A stretch of DNA of 64,000 nucleotides from Morinoia aosen (Eukaryota > Arthropoda > Malacostraca > Amphipoda > Talitridae), in the NCBI GenBank assembly GCA_030386875.1, contig CM059566.1, forward strand, positions 39,716,068 to 39,780,067. Direction: 5' to 3'. The notes under the pieces are model-generated. The model searched no databases. It had not been told where the DNA came from and was given only the letters and a program-made list of their open reading frames with translations. Below, piece after piece: positions 25,200-37,600 of the stretch. A program made the translations under genes and the position numbers. Every line of letters starts with the position of its first letter. Position 1 is the stretch's first letter.

Positions 25200-25398
25200 C
25201 ACTCAAAATACCGCACACACCACATATCACCACATTGCATCAAGTCCTACACACTGCACTCAAAATACCGCACACACCACATATCACCATGTTGCATAAA
25301 ATCCTACACACTGCACTCAAAATACCGCACACACCACATATCACCACATTGCATAAAATCCTACACACTGCACTCAAAATACCGCACACACCACAATA
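25200..25398. repeat. 57-bp tandem repeat, about 3.5 copies
   Basis: CACTCAAAATACCGCACACA recurs at 25200, 25257, 25314 and 25371. The copies are nearly identical. Open frames on both strands follow from the unit being a multiple of three. Confidence 0.9.
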
Positions 25399-28121
25399 AA
25401 GAACCAAGCCGCAAGCTTTGGATCCCCAAGGCGCTTGTTCATCCACCTGTTCTTTCAGCCCCCGGCCACGTCAGGGGAAAGGAAGAGTTTTAAGCGAAGT
25501 GCTCGTACCGACGCATTCATTTTCCAAGAATACGCTCCTCGTATTGCGCTCGTAAGGCTTGGAACAAGACAAGTCGGGCTCTCACTTGCATTCAAATGAA
25601 CCCCGCATTCTGGCTTTGTTTTTGTAGTCAAGTTTTCCACGTGCACTTACGAGTATAGGTATACATACATGATAGGTAGCAATATTATCTCTGTTAGGTT
25701 TTCTACTGACACATTAGGCTTATAAGTGATAATTTGTCCCTTTTTCCGATGTTAGGTTTTCAATTGTCACTCAATGTGCTTATTTTTCGCATCTACTATT
25801 ATCGTTGTCAGGTTTTCAAGGTGCACCCAAATGTACCTGATTTTCAGCTCTGTTTTTGACATTGGGTCTCCCAGAAGCACTCAAGTAATTCTCCTTTTCC
25901 ACGTTTGAATTATCTCCCACTCAAGCTTTTCACTCGCAGCAAGCAAGTACTCCCAGTTTGTTGATACAGTTTTCGACGTGAGGTGCAGCTCGCAATGGTG
26001 AACGAGATCGAATAATTTCTCACTCGCATGCAAATAAAAAAATGCGACGAGATCATTCCAGAATGAGAAGGGTAATTCTGCACCCGGGATTGAGGCGTGT
26101 TTGTCATACAGACAATGAAGTCGCGTTGTAATTGAGTCAACTAACTCGTAACTGAGTTAAAAACGAGCTATTCGTCAATTTAGTTTCCGAGTCAATTAAA
26201 ATCGGTGCAGCATTTGAGCGAATTCAGTCAGATTTAGCTGCAGTTGCGTCAATTCAAATTGTAGTCTCAGTTACAACAATAACAAGAGTAACAATCGCGT
26301 TATTTTTTGGTCTGGCTACCTTACAAATCAAATTATTGCAATGAAGTTACATCTGACAATTTGTCAATTATACTTGTTTTCATACTGCCGCAACCAAACA
26401 ATGCGACCATTTAAAAATGCACCGATATGCTTAAAGCAATCAAATAATTGGAGTTTTTTGCAGTCTTTTCAGAATTCTTACTACATGATATTCTACATAT
26501 TTTGAAGTAGGTTTATTTTAATGCAGTAATTTTGCACCCTTGCAAGCCGTTGTGTCAGCATTCAGCACAGAAATCAAGTTAATGATTTAAAATTAGATCT
26601 GAAGTACCATGTGAATCTTATTATGTCAGTCCTGGTTTTCAATTTAATTTGCGTATATCAACACGCACACAAATCATTTAATGTGCCTGAGTAATTAGGA
26701 AATCTGAAGGATAGACCAATGAACGCCAGTCTCAAAGAATAAAGCCTCTCAATAGAATCTTAGTAAAAAAAAAGCTTCTATGAAAACTGGTACCTCACAA
26801 TTGATATGACCCAGTACAACATTTTTCACCAATAAGGGCTGACGGAGTAAATTTAAAACTTAGCTCGTTGAGTCTCTCTGCTGGAAATGTTAGTTGTGAA
26901 ATAGCAATGATTTACCATGGCTAGGTGAAACTGTAGTTAATGATGCAAAAACCTGAATTTCCCAACGAACCAAATAAGCTCGCCTGGTAGCAGAAACTGC
27001 CAACAAGAATGACACGTGTGCGCTTCTGCACAAAAATTTAGAAGAAAATGTCATTCATTCATGAGACAATTTTGCGCTCTAGCAACTTTGCAACAGTGAG
27101 CCCGAAAAGAAATCTCATAGTACATGCTTTTGAAAAGTTTCAAGTGCCTCTTGGTCGGGATAAACAGGTGCGGCCGGAGCACTCAAAAAGGAAACACGAG
27201 GAGCCTACTCTCGAGGACTCAAAAATATGTTTATTCTGCATTTGAAAGTTGCATGGGCTCGAGACGAAAACCAGCGCATATGAAAGAGAGTATTTTCGAG
27301 ACCCACAAAGTGCTTTCAAGTGCAGGAAAATATACATTCTTGCGAAGATAGTGAGCAAGGTCCCCTGAGATTATTTTTCGTAGGTAGTTGCAGTATCAAG
27401 TATACGTGGGCACACAAAATACAGGCTGAGAGTTTTTCTACGTTCATTTTTACCATTAACTGAGTTTTTTCCAGGCAGGCAAAGGGTAAAAGCAACGTTT
27501 GTCGATGGGCAACAGCTTTGCGTAGCGCGGAGTTAGAAACGGAAAGTTAGAACATGAACTAAGAATTTAATCAAGGGCTTCGGCAGTCGAGGACAAGACG
27601 AATTATTAGACAGCAAGTTCTCCTTTTGTAATTGGGATGCAAGCCTAACCGAATAATTTGAGCCTTAATCATCGAACTTTAAAATAGAAAATGTCCAGCA
27701 CAAAGAAGAATTCAAAAAACTATTTCTGTAAGTTATGAATACTTACCACACCCGTTAAACACGATTACGTATACAGTATTAGTTTCATCAATTAAATAAC
27801 TAAAACAAAACGAGAGTATTGGACGACCAAAATTTGGTCACGCCTGGTTGTAGAACATCTCCTCTAAATACTTAGGTTCTGTAGTACCACCAATGTTAGC
27901 ACAATCTAAGGCTTTAAATAAGGTCTGGACTCCGATGGAGAATTACGGCTTCAGTTCTTCTAAAACTCCAGCTAAACCATAATTAATATTATGAGCTATC
28001 TACGTTCATTGATCTTATGACTAAATCACCAGAAAGAAAGAGGAATCTTGGTTCTTACATACATTAAAAACAAAGATTACGATAGCGAAAAAAACAGCGA
28101 AAAATAATAAAAAATACTCAC
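25399..28121. other. Unannotated stretch, probably intron 3' of the glypican exon
   Basis: In the minus-strand gene this lies downstream of the donor at 28121. A GTTAGGTTTTC-like word recurs loosely at about 25695-25815. I found no acceptor with an open, glypican-like continuation, so the next exon is probably outside this stretch or too short to see by eye. Confidence 0.45.
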
Positions 28122-28425
28122 GGCCCTAATTCGTCGCCGTTCCAGCAAGGCTGATCTTCAGCAAGTCGCGAAGTGTTATGGCACACGGCGTTCGGAAGGT
28201 CCTGGAACCATTCCCTGGAAGTGTACATGTCTTTTATGATTTGTTTTATGAGAGAATCTCCGGTCCAAATGTGATCAGAGACAGGAGCGACGCCATCTCC
28301 GTTTACCAAGCCATCGTTGAGAGCGCCATCTTGAGTCGTCACGTCGCCATCTTGTTTCGAAACGCTCGAAGAGTGTTTGGAATTGGCATCAGTTCGATGA
28401 GATGTTTCCGAGTGCTTGGCATTCC
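28122..28425 (-). CDS. Internal exon of a glypican (GPC3/GPC5/Dally-like)
   Basis: Glypicans are GPI-anchored heparan-sulfate proteoglycan core proteins that shape Wnt, Hedgehog and BMP signals at the cell surface. On the minus strand the exon is preceded by TGCTAAC and a pyrimidine tract ending CCTCCAG, and followed by GTGAGT (28121-28116). It is 304 nt: two leading bases (28425-28424), exactly 100 open codons from 28423, then two bases (CC) before the donor. The translation has an Asp/Ser/Gly-rich first half, then SLIKQIIKDMYTSREWF, LPNAVC, an N-glycosylation site NTS, and AEDQPCWNGDELGP. The LP..(x)C and CWNG pair is the conserved signature of the glypican C-terminal lobe, and the spacing and AE-D/CWNG-EL pattern fit the GPC3/5/Dally branch. 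No other exon was found, so the gene's limits are unknown. The family call is from recognition, not a search. Confidence 0.8.
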
Positions 28426-28455
28426 CTGGAGGGAGAAATGGACAGCGTTAGCATC
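28426..28455 (-). promoter_or_regulatory. 3' splice site region with branch-point-like motif
   Basis: Minus-strand reading gives TGCTAAC, then GCTGTCCATTTCTCCCTCCAG directly before the exon (AG at 28427-28426). This is a textbook metazoan acceptor. Confidence 0.7.
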
Positions 28456-31400
28456 ACAAGGAAGATGAACTACCGAGGTGTCGAAGTGTCTTATGAAACA
28501 GCATATTCAGGAGACGAGGGGTGTTTTTGGTCATAAATTCTGGACGGAATTTCCATGCTCACGTCGCACCGACAGCTGTAAAGATAAATAGAACCTGAAA
28601 GAAATGGTTACGCTAAGAGAACATATTTAGGTCTCCCCGGGGAGTAACGCATTGGAAACATCTTACAACTACATGAAGCAAGAAACAATTGTACGAAAGT
28701 TTTGCTATAAACAATACGAAAACAAACCGTTACCGTGAAACACGCTAGCGTCCCATTATAAGTAACAATAACACAAACTAAAATATATCAGTCACAGAAA
28801 TGAAGGCATTTTCTAAAAAGTGCCCGCGGAAGAAACAGGATTTAGACACAAAGAGAATCATCTGCAACTACGAAGGATAGCTACAGGAGACGGCATGCAG
28901 CTATAAAAAATTACGCTGTTTTGAACAGAATCACATGGTGGTTGGTCAGAAATTGGTGATTTGTCAGTGGCTTGTGTGAAATACTCACCTCGAAAAAACT
29001 TGAACATTGCCATAAGCTGAGGGGAGAAAGCAAAAACTAAAATTAACACGAGCACATCAATTGGAAGACAAGCAATCGAACAGGGTTAATTTAGGAAACT
29101 TTGAAATGTGAAGAATTATTACATCGCAGACATACAAAAATGTATGCATACAGCACTGCAGAACCGGCGTTAATGAGTAAAAATGAATTACAGTTCGACA
29201 GAAGAAAAATTCAGCAGACAAATTTAGGATGGGAGCCTTTGATCGAAGGGTGTTTACTCGTTCTCTCGAGTAAACACTCGTTTAAAAAACTTGCCCAACA
29301 CCATCCAACATAAGATAAATAAGAACACAGCGTAAACGGTGTTAGTTTCAAACTCACGTTGATTTAATCGGAACTCATGCCTCAGCTTCCCAAAAGCGAG
29401 GTTTGGTTTAGACACACACACGCACGTTCTTAAAATTAAATACTTACCACACCTTGCGCGTAAAAACGATAATCCGCAAACAAAAACACTCAGAAAGCTT
29501 GAGCAAGTACACGGAGCATTGCAGCGCAACACGGAATATCACAAATTGAAACATCTCTCTGCGAAAAAAAAATCCGCTCTGGAGCTGAACGGATTGCATG
29601 GCAAAGTTCATGGAGCCGAACTAACTACTGGGGGTCACAGACATTTATTATGAGGCAACCACGGAACGGCACAACACAGAGAGCAACACGAACAAATCAA
29701 ATTAAGATGGAGCCTCGCTGCTGTTTTTCCGTTGAACATAGGGGAAAAAAATATTAAAAACGATCAGTATATTTCTTAGACAAGAACACGCTCGCGTGAT
29801 TCGACCCGAAGTCCTGGACGTGAGCATTTCAAGCTCTGCCACTCAGAATGCCTTGTGCAGAATAAATGAGGGGAAAGTTCTCACGGGAAAAACGAAGAAT
29901 TAAGGGCAAGTCCACAGATGGAAAGTTGGATGCACGAAAAGCAGGGATAAGTTAAGAAAAAGAAGAAGAATCGGAAATTTTCATGCAGGGTGATATGTTT
30001 TCACGTGGATGTGGATTTTCAGGAACTTGTCAACATAAAGGTTTTTCAAGGGGAAAAGACAACAATCTTTATTCTAAAATACCTAATTTTTCATGGAAAT
30101 AAATACTTAGTAAAATGGTTACGGAACCTGCAACAGAGTGTTTCCTGACGTACGCTACTTTTGTGTTTCAAAACTGCGGGTTTTCGCTAGAAAAAGCTGC
30201 TTTGGATAAGATTGCATTTTAAATTTCACTCACCATTAAAACACACAGAAACACGAACGTGCAAATGCTCATTCTAGTAAATCATGAAAGGTATAAGGGT
30301 TTTTATCACACCGAAAGTAATTCCTTCGATAATTGTGCAAAATATTTTATCATTCTTGAAAATTCTTTAGCTATTGATATCAAAATATGAAGCTGAAATA
30401 ACTTTGAAAACATCTCAGACTGCCGCACAGTAAATAAAATATTTAAAATATCATGAAGTCATGTCAAAAGTTGAAAAATCCAGTCAAACGAAAAATCTTA
30501 CTCCTCCGCAGGAATACCGAAAAACTTCCATCAGATTACCTTGAAATTAGAGAACCTTTTCATGAAGCCCGTATCAGCGAAATTGAGCTGCAAACTTGTT
30601 AACGAGAAAATTCGATGTCCTCACTAAACATCACATTTGAAAATGAGGAAAATGCTCTTACGTACCACATAACCACAAAAAAATCACCCCATTGAGAAAG
30701 AAGAGCGGAAAGTCTCACGTGATACAAAAGACAGCACAAGGAAGATTCTCGTTAAAAGTTTTACCTGGAAGAGACTAAGCCCTGGGTACAAGCCTAGACA
30801 TTGGTAAGGGCCAGACCGCGCAGCTTAGCTAAGTTCCTCAGTAAAGGCGGCGTAACGCGATCAAGTTTATGTTCCCTAGTCGGGGCACTGGCGGGTGTGC
30901 AGTGCGAGCCGCTCGGGCAGACGGTCGGACGGCGCTGTGGTGGTGTAGGACACTCGGTCTCTGTCTGGTGGTCATGGTGACGGGGTAGGCTTGTGGTGGG
31001 CACGAAGTGAGGATGAGTGTGTGTGTTAGTAGGAAGTGAGGGTATGTGCTATGTTATGTATGGACAGTATGGGTACGTGTGGGGAGTGGGAGTGCGAAGT
31101 AAGAGTGTGTGCGTGGTGTACGAAGTGAGGGTGTGAGTGTGGGGAGTACGAAGTGAGGGTGTGTGTGGGGAGTACAAAGTGAGTATGTGTGCGTGCGGAT
31201 TTTGAAGGGAAGTTGTAAAATTGCGGTGTGGTGTGGGGCTGCTAAGTGAGAGGGAGAGATGAAGTAAGTAAATATGGAGAGCGGGGTAAAGTCAAGGGAT
31301 GGACTGAGGTCCACAACGTAAAATAACGAAGTCACACAATTCAACGAACTGATGTAATAAAGCGAGATCGTACAATAATAGGACCCAAGAGCCAACAACG

Positions 31401-31618
31401 CAGGGACAAGGACTGAGAAAGCAGGGCGGCAACGCACACAATATGAGAAAGTGTTGCCTTTAAAGCATTTAGAAAACGCGCATTAACGAATCGCCATAAT
31501 CTAGTAAATGTTTCAGTTATGTTGCTCCATTTATGGTTTGAATCTTCGAAAGTGATTAAGATTTTATTTCTTTTCATACAACCCTTCACCGGTCATTTAA
31601 CCATTTATTTTTTCTCAC
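28456..31618. other. Unannotated stretch, probably intron 5' of the glypican exon
   Basis: AT-rich sequence with no upstream exon that I can recognise. About 30780-31010 is GC-richer with no identifiable product. About 31000-31195 is a degenerate GT-rich repeat built on AGTACGAAGTGAGGGTGTG. Confidence 0.45.
31000..31195. repeat. Degenerate GT-rich tandem repeat
   Basis: Variants of GAGTACGAAGTGAGGGTGTG recur every 25-30 bp on the plus strand. Confidence 0.55.
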
Positions 31619-32090
31619 TTAACCCTCAAATTCTTCAATTTGATCCTTATCGCACCTTTGTAGCAACCATCGTCATTCCGACCTCTATCTTTACAATCAC
31701 CGTCATTACAACCACCGTCATTATAAGCACCGTCATTACTACCACCGTCATTACAACCACCGTCATTATAAGCACCGTCATTGCTACCACCGTCATTACA
31801 AACACCGTCATTACAGCCACCGTCATTCCAACCACTGTCATTACTACCACCGTCATTACAAACACCGTCATTATAACCACCGTCATTACAACCATCGTCA
31901 TTACAGCCACCGTCATTAAGACCACCGTCATTACAACCACCGTCATTAGACTGGCACTGGCATCAGTTATCATCAGAAGGTGTAGAGAACAGCAGAAAAC
32001 TTCATAGAACCGAAATTCAGCAAGCAACAAAATACATGGGAGCTGTTTGTAGATTTGGTTTAAGAAATCCCCCCGGACGTTGGATGTTTA
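31619..32090. mobile_element. Second TTAA-type element with internal minisatellite
   Basis: The left end is TTAACCCTCAAATTC (31619). The right end reads in reverse complement CTAAACATCCAACGTCCG, comparable to TTAACCCTTTAACGTCCG at 19487. Inside, about 31657-31955 is an array of 15-bp units (ACCGTCATTACAACC and variants). After it the sequence GACTGGCACTGGCATCAG, then AACTTCATAGAACC and TTTAAGAAATCC, parallels the right half of the 19487-19828 element. The two copies are strongly diverged. Confidence 0.5.
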
Positions 32091-33564
32091 GGCAGACTTG
32101 CTTACACGAGCAGAAGAAATCAAGGTAACGCTGGAAGACCGTGGCCACCATTTCTTTAAAGCCAAGTCTCCTAATGCAGTTAGGAAAACTGGTCCAGTTT
32201 CCCTCGCGCTTCTCCGCAAATAATCTAATTTAGCTAGGAAAATCGCTCTAAAAATAATTACAGTGACCAGGTGTTCGTGAGTCCCACAAAAAATATCCGC
32301 ACTTTAATTTCAAGAAAGAAGTTTGTACGGGAGAGTTTATTAAATAGGATTTTGAGATTCTGTTCATCAGGTAAGAATATATTACATGTGGAAATAAATA
32401 GTAAAATAGTAGGTCTTATGACCTTACTGAGAAACTATGCTTGGTATACAGCTATGAAGCATTCATTTACCGTGTTTTATCCCATCAGTAGTTCATCATT
32501 TATAAAGCGAGTGGCTAATGCTTATGGAACAAATTCTGGTGGAAAATATTATTGGGTTTTGGAAAATTCGAAGGTGGGGTATGATTGGAAAGATGACGAA
32601 CTTAACAGACATGGGGATAGTCCAATAAAAGTTGATAAATACACAGAAGCGAAAATAAAGTGCAGCATGTTGGAATAGGAAAGTATTAAAATAAGAAATT
32701 TGAGTGTCATTACTACAGGCATATTAGGAAAAGGACAAAGCTTGTGGAAGGATAACAGGAGTCGAGGAAATGATTGAGAAAATGTCTTAGCAAAAGATTG
32801 GAAGATTCATGGCGTATAAAGAAAACATTCTTGTACGATCGTTCTCTACAACTTATAGGGAACTGATAGAGAAAATTCCATGGTTACTCATCGGGGAAAG
32901 TAAGAGATTAAGTTAGAGGGAGCAAGAATTTATAAGTACAAAAAATTATAGCGAAATATAAACACACTGTTTGCACACATCAACGCAACGCGGACAACTG
33001 GACCACCTGTAGGAAGTTTAGCTCAATAACCATGGCAGGCAGAAAATTACTTAAATTTTAGTGATTTTACAGCGATATCGAAATCCCCCAGTGGGAAGCC
33101 TCCACCCACCGCTGGTCACGTGACAGTTCACGCGAAAATGGCGTGAATTTAATCCCGTCTCATGGATAGACCAACATGCACATTAAGGAAGCATATTAAA
33201 CTTAAAAGACAAACATTACTTACTAATCTGAAACAGAACGTATACAGTAGAGCTTAATCTTTAATCCACCACAATTTCTTATGACAATGCATTAAATTTA
33301 CGCCTACAGCAGAATTAATAAAAAAGCTAACTATAATATTTTATTAATATACCTTCCTGGTAACCGGAGGTGACGTGGCGTTTGATACATTCCAGGGAAA
33401 TTTAAAATAAAATAACACATAATTACCATTCCGTAGATGAGCGTGAAGTGAAACTGAACTTAGATCGTCACTGTTACAAGCTAGAAACAGTAAAATAGTG
33501 TAAGCGTTGTTAACTTATACAAGAAATATTCGTAATTGCCTTACCACGAAATGTTTTCACTAAA
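32091..33564. other. Unannotated AT-rich stretch
   Basis: A 135-codon plus-strand frame (32271-32678) begins with GTG, not ATG, and has no recognisable domain. It contains a strong donor-like CAG/GTAAGA at about 32370, so it is not supported as a gene. Nothing else stands out. Confidence 0.35.
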
Positions 33565-36285
33565 CTGTGTCTGTGTGGCGACGACTGTGTCTGTGTGGCG
33601 ACGACTGTGTCTGTGTGGCGACGACTGTGTCTGTGTGGCGACGACTGTGTCTGTGTTGCGACGACTGTGTCTATGTGGCGACTGTGCCTGTGTGGCGACG
33701 ACTGTGTCTGTGTGGCGACGACTGTGTCTGTGTGGCGACGACTGTGTCTGTGTGGCGACGACTGTGTCTGTGTGGCGACGACTGTGTCTGTGTGGCGACG
33801 ACTGTGTCTGTGTTGCGACGACTGTGTCTATGTGGCGACTGTGCCTGTGTGGCGACTGTGTCTGTGTGGCGACGACTGTGTCTGTGTGGCGACGACTGTG
33901 TCTGTGTGGCGACTGTGTCTGTGTGGCGACTGTGTCTGTGTGGCGACGACTGTGTCTGTGTGGCGACGACTGTGTCTATGTGGCGACGACTGTGTCTATG
34001 TGGCGACGACTGTGTCTATGTGGCGACGACTGTGTCTGTGTGGCGACGACTGTGTCTGTGTGGCGACGACTGTGTCTGTGTGGCGACGACTGTGTCTGTG
34101 TGGCGACGACTGTGTCTGTGTGGCGACGACTGTGTCTGTGTGGCGACGACTGTGTCTGTGTGGTGACGACTGTGTCTGTGTGGCGACGACTGTGTCTGTG
34201 TGGCGACGACTGTGTCTGTGTGGCGACTGTGTCTGTGTGGCGACGACTGTGTCTATGTGGCGACTGTGTCTGTGTGGCGGCGACTGTGTCTGTGTGGCGA
34301 CGACTGTGTCTGTGTGGCGACTGTGTCTGTGTGGCGACGACTGTGTCTATGTGGCGACGACTGTGTCTGTGTGGCGACTGTGTCTGTGTGGCGACGACTG
34401 TGTCTATGTGGCGACTGTGTCTGTGTGGCGACTGTGTCTGTGTGGCGACTGTGTCTGTGTGGCGACTGTGTCTGTGTGGCGACTGTGTCTGTGTGGCGAC
34501 TGTGTCTGTGTGGCGACGACTGTGTCTATGTGGCGACGACTGTGTCTGTGTGGCGACGACTGTGTCTATGTGGCGACGACTGTGTCTATGTGGCGGCTGT
34601 GTCTGTGTGGCGACGACTGTGTCTGTGTGGCGACGACTGTGTCTGTGTGGCGACGACTGTGTCTGTGTGGCGACTGTGTCTGTGTGGCGACGACTGTGTC
34701 TGTGTGGCGACTGTGTCTGTATGGCGACTGTCTGTGTGGCGTCCGTGTCAGTGCGACGACCGTGTCTGTGTGTCGACTGTGTCTGTGCGACGACTGTGTC
34801 AGTGCGACAACTGTGTCTGTGCGACAACTGTGTCTGTGTGGCGACTGTGTCTGTGTGGCGACTGTGTCAGTGCGACGACTGAGTCTGTGCGACAACTGTG
34901 TCTGTGTGGCGACTGTGTCTGTGTGGCGACTGTGTCAGTGCGACGACTGAGTCTGTGCGACAACTGTGTCTGTGCGACGACTGTGTCAGTGCGAAAACTG
35001 TGTCAGTGCGACAACTGTGTCTGTGTGGCGACTGTGTCAGTGCGACGACTGAGTCTGTGTGACGACTGTGTCAGTGCGACGACTGTGTCAGTGTGACGAC
35101 TGTGTCAGTGCGACGACTGTGTCAGTGCGACAACTGTGTCAGTGCGACAACTGTGTCTGTGTGGCGACTGTGTCAGTGCGACGACTGAGTCTGTGTGGCG
35201 ACTGTGTCAGTGCGACGACTGTGTCAGTGTGACGACTGAGTCTGTGTGGCGACTGTGTCTGTGTGGCGACTGTGTCTGTGTGACGACTGTGTTAGTGCGA
35301 CGACTGTGTCTGTGCGACGACTGTGTCAGTGCGACAACTGTGTCAGTGCGAGAACTGTGTCAGTGCGAGAACTGTGTCTGTGTGGCGACTGTGTCAGTGC
35401 GACGACTGTGTCAGTGCGACGGCTGTGTCAGTGCGACAACTGTGTCAGTGCGACGACTGTGTCTGTGTGGCGACTGTGTCAGTGTGACGACTGTGTCTGT
35501 GTGACGACTGTGTCAGTGCAACGACTGTGTCTGTGTGACGACTGTGTCAGTGTGACGACTGCGTCTGTGCGACGACTGTGTCAGTGTGACGACTGTGTCA
35601 GTGCGACGACTGTGTCAGTGCGACGACTGTGTCTGTGAGGCGACTGTGTTTGTGTGGCGACTGTGTCTGTGGGTCGCCTGTGTCTGTGGGGCGACTGTGT
35701 CTGTGTGGCGACTGTGTCTGTGTGGCGACTGTGTCCGTGGGGCGACTGTGTCCGTATGGCGACTGTGTCTGTGTGGCGACTGTGTCTGTGTGGCGACTGT
35801 GTCCGTGTGGCGACTGTGTCCGTGGGGCGACTGTGTCCGTATGGCGACTGTGTCCGTGTGGCGACTGTGTTTATGCGGCGACTGTGTCCGTATGGCGACT
35901 GTGTCCGTATGGCGACTGTGTCCGTATGGCGACTGTGTCTGTGTGGCGACTGTGTCCGTATGGCGACTGTGTCCGTATGGCGACTGTGTCCGTATGGCGA
36001 CTGTGTCCGTGGGGCGACTGTGTCCGTATGGCGACTGTGTCTGTGTGGCGACTGTGTTTATGTGGCGACTGTGTCCGTATGGCGACTGTGTCCGTATGGC
36101 GACTGTGTCCGTATGGCGACTGTGTCCGTATGGCGACTGTGTTTGTGTGGCGACTGTGTCTGTGGGTCGCCTGTGTCTGTGGGGCGACTGTGTCTGTGTG
36201 GCGACTGTGTCTGTGTGGCGACTGTGTCCGTGGGGCGACTGTGTCCGTATGGCGACTGTGTCCGTGTGGCGACTGTGATTGCGTA
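33565..36285. repeat. 2.7-kb mixed 20-bp/17-bp minisatellite
   Basis: Units are GACGACTGTGTCTGTGTGGC (20 bp) or the same lacking one GAC (17 bp). The array is zoned: about 33565-34735 is dominated by CTGTGTGGCGACGA, about 34740-35630 by CAGTGCGACGAC, and about 35640-36285 by 17-bp CCGTATGGC/CTGTGTGGC units. All frames on the plus strand and one on the minus remain open for hundreds of codons with Cys/Val/Trp-rich repeats. These are artefacts of the array. A block starting at 35641 recurs at 36134. Confidence 0.95.
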
Positions 36286-36458
36286 ACTGTAACTTGGTTA
36301 CGACATTGACCGATTAACGACAATGACTTAGTGATAAGAGCAAGAGTTAGGACTGCAGGACAGTAATTGCTTACCCTGAGTTTCATGAAAGCAGCGTGTA
36401 AAGAATCGAGGAAGGCTGAAAAAGAAATGTGACGCGCGTATCAGGACAGGAAGAGTTT

Positions 36459-36738
36459 TTTGAACATGTCCCCTACTTTATTGGAACATATGTGTGACAC
36501 TCGGTGAATTGCTCATTCACGTGCCGGTATGGGTGAATGACATTTCATCTGTGAATGACGACCTTTTTAGAAAATTATTTATCATACGAGGTGAAAAGTT
36601 ATTGTGAAATGGCAGTTTTCATATTTTTAGGACGAATAAAAATATATTCGAGCAGTGAAGTCGATTCCCCAATTCTGCTGCGCACAATCTACCCAAACCA
36701 GCCGTTAACAACCGCAGAAACGCGGTGAACGTGTTATG
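36459..36738. mobile_element. Diverged copy of the 63122 TTAA-type element
   Basis: TTGAACATGT, ACATATGTGTGACACTCGGT and GAATTGCTCATTCACGTGCC align in order with TTTAACACGT, ACATATGTATACCACTAGGT and AAATTGTTCATTTACGTACC at 63121-63185. The right end, AACAACCGCAGAAACGCGGT then GAACGTGTTA, aligns with the end of that element. Confidence 0.55.
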
Positions 36739-36844
36739 ATATTTGTGCTCAGTATGATGGGGATCGCTTCACTTAATTCCAGCGGGCGCAGAGCCCAATG
36801 TTCTATTTTATAATGGCTTGTCAAGTTATTTTACCGTCATCCTA

Positions 36845-37600
36845 TAATGTTCGCCTGTCTGTTGAACAAATCATGCGATTCTATTTGTTTGTTGTACAAC
36901 ACACAAAAGAGTTCGCCTGGATATCGAAAAACACACGCAAGAGTTTACTTTTCTGTAGGAAAAACGCACAATAGTTTGTCCAACTGTAGTTAAACGCACA
37001 CTAGAGTGCATTTGCATGTTAGCTAATGCACACAAACGCTCGCCTTGTTGTGGTAAAACAGTCACACGAGCTCACCTGTGAGTTTTAAAACGCACTCACA
37101 CGAGCACAAGTCCGCCTGTCTGTTGTACGACACACACAAGAGTTTACTTACATCTTGTACAACACATACAAGTCCGCTTGTCTGTTGTACAACACACACA
37201 AGTCCGCCTGTCTGTTGTACAACACACACAAGTCCGCCTGTCTGTTGTACAACACACACAAGTCCGCCTGTCTGTTGTACAACACACACAAGTCCGCCTG
37301 TCTGTTGTACGACACACACAAGAGTTTACTTACACCTTGTACAACACATACAAGTCCGCTTGTCTGTTGTACAACACACACAAGTCCGCCTGTCTGCTGT
37401 ACAACACACACAAGTCCGCCTGTCTGTTGTACAACACACACAAGTCCGCCTGTCTGTTGTACGACACACACAAGAGTTTACTTACATCTTGTACAACACA
37501 TACAAGTCCGCTTGTCTGTTGTACAACACACACAAGTCCGCCTGTCTGTTGTACGACAAACACAAGTCCGCCTGTTTTTGTTGCACAGTGCATAGAGTTT
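36845..37600. repeat. 30-bp minisatellite with higher-order units
   Basis: The basic unit is AAGTCCGCCTGTCTGTTGTA plus CAACACACAC. A distinctive segment (GACACACACAAGAGTTTACT) recurs at 37129, 37311 and 37463, so blocks of four to five 30-bp units plus this spacer repeat at 182 and 152 bp. The left part (36845-37090) is a degraded edge. Frames on both strands are open because 30 is a multiple of three. Confidence 0.9.

Noticed and set aside
32271-32678. 135-codon plus-strand frame
   Set aside because: It starts with GTG, lacks a recognisable domain, and contains a donor-like GTAAGA; chance is a sufficient explanation in AT-rich DNA.
33536-35096. Very long Cys/Val/Trp-rich open frames (up to about 450 codons)
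   Set aside because: They are translations of the 20/17-bp minisatellite, are open in all plus frames at once, and have no coding flanks.
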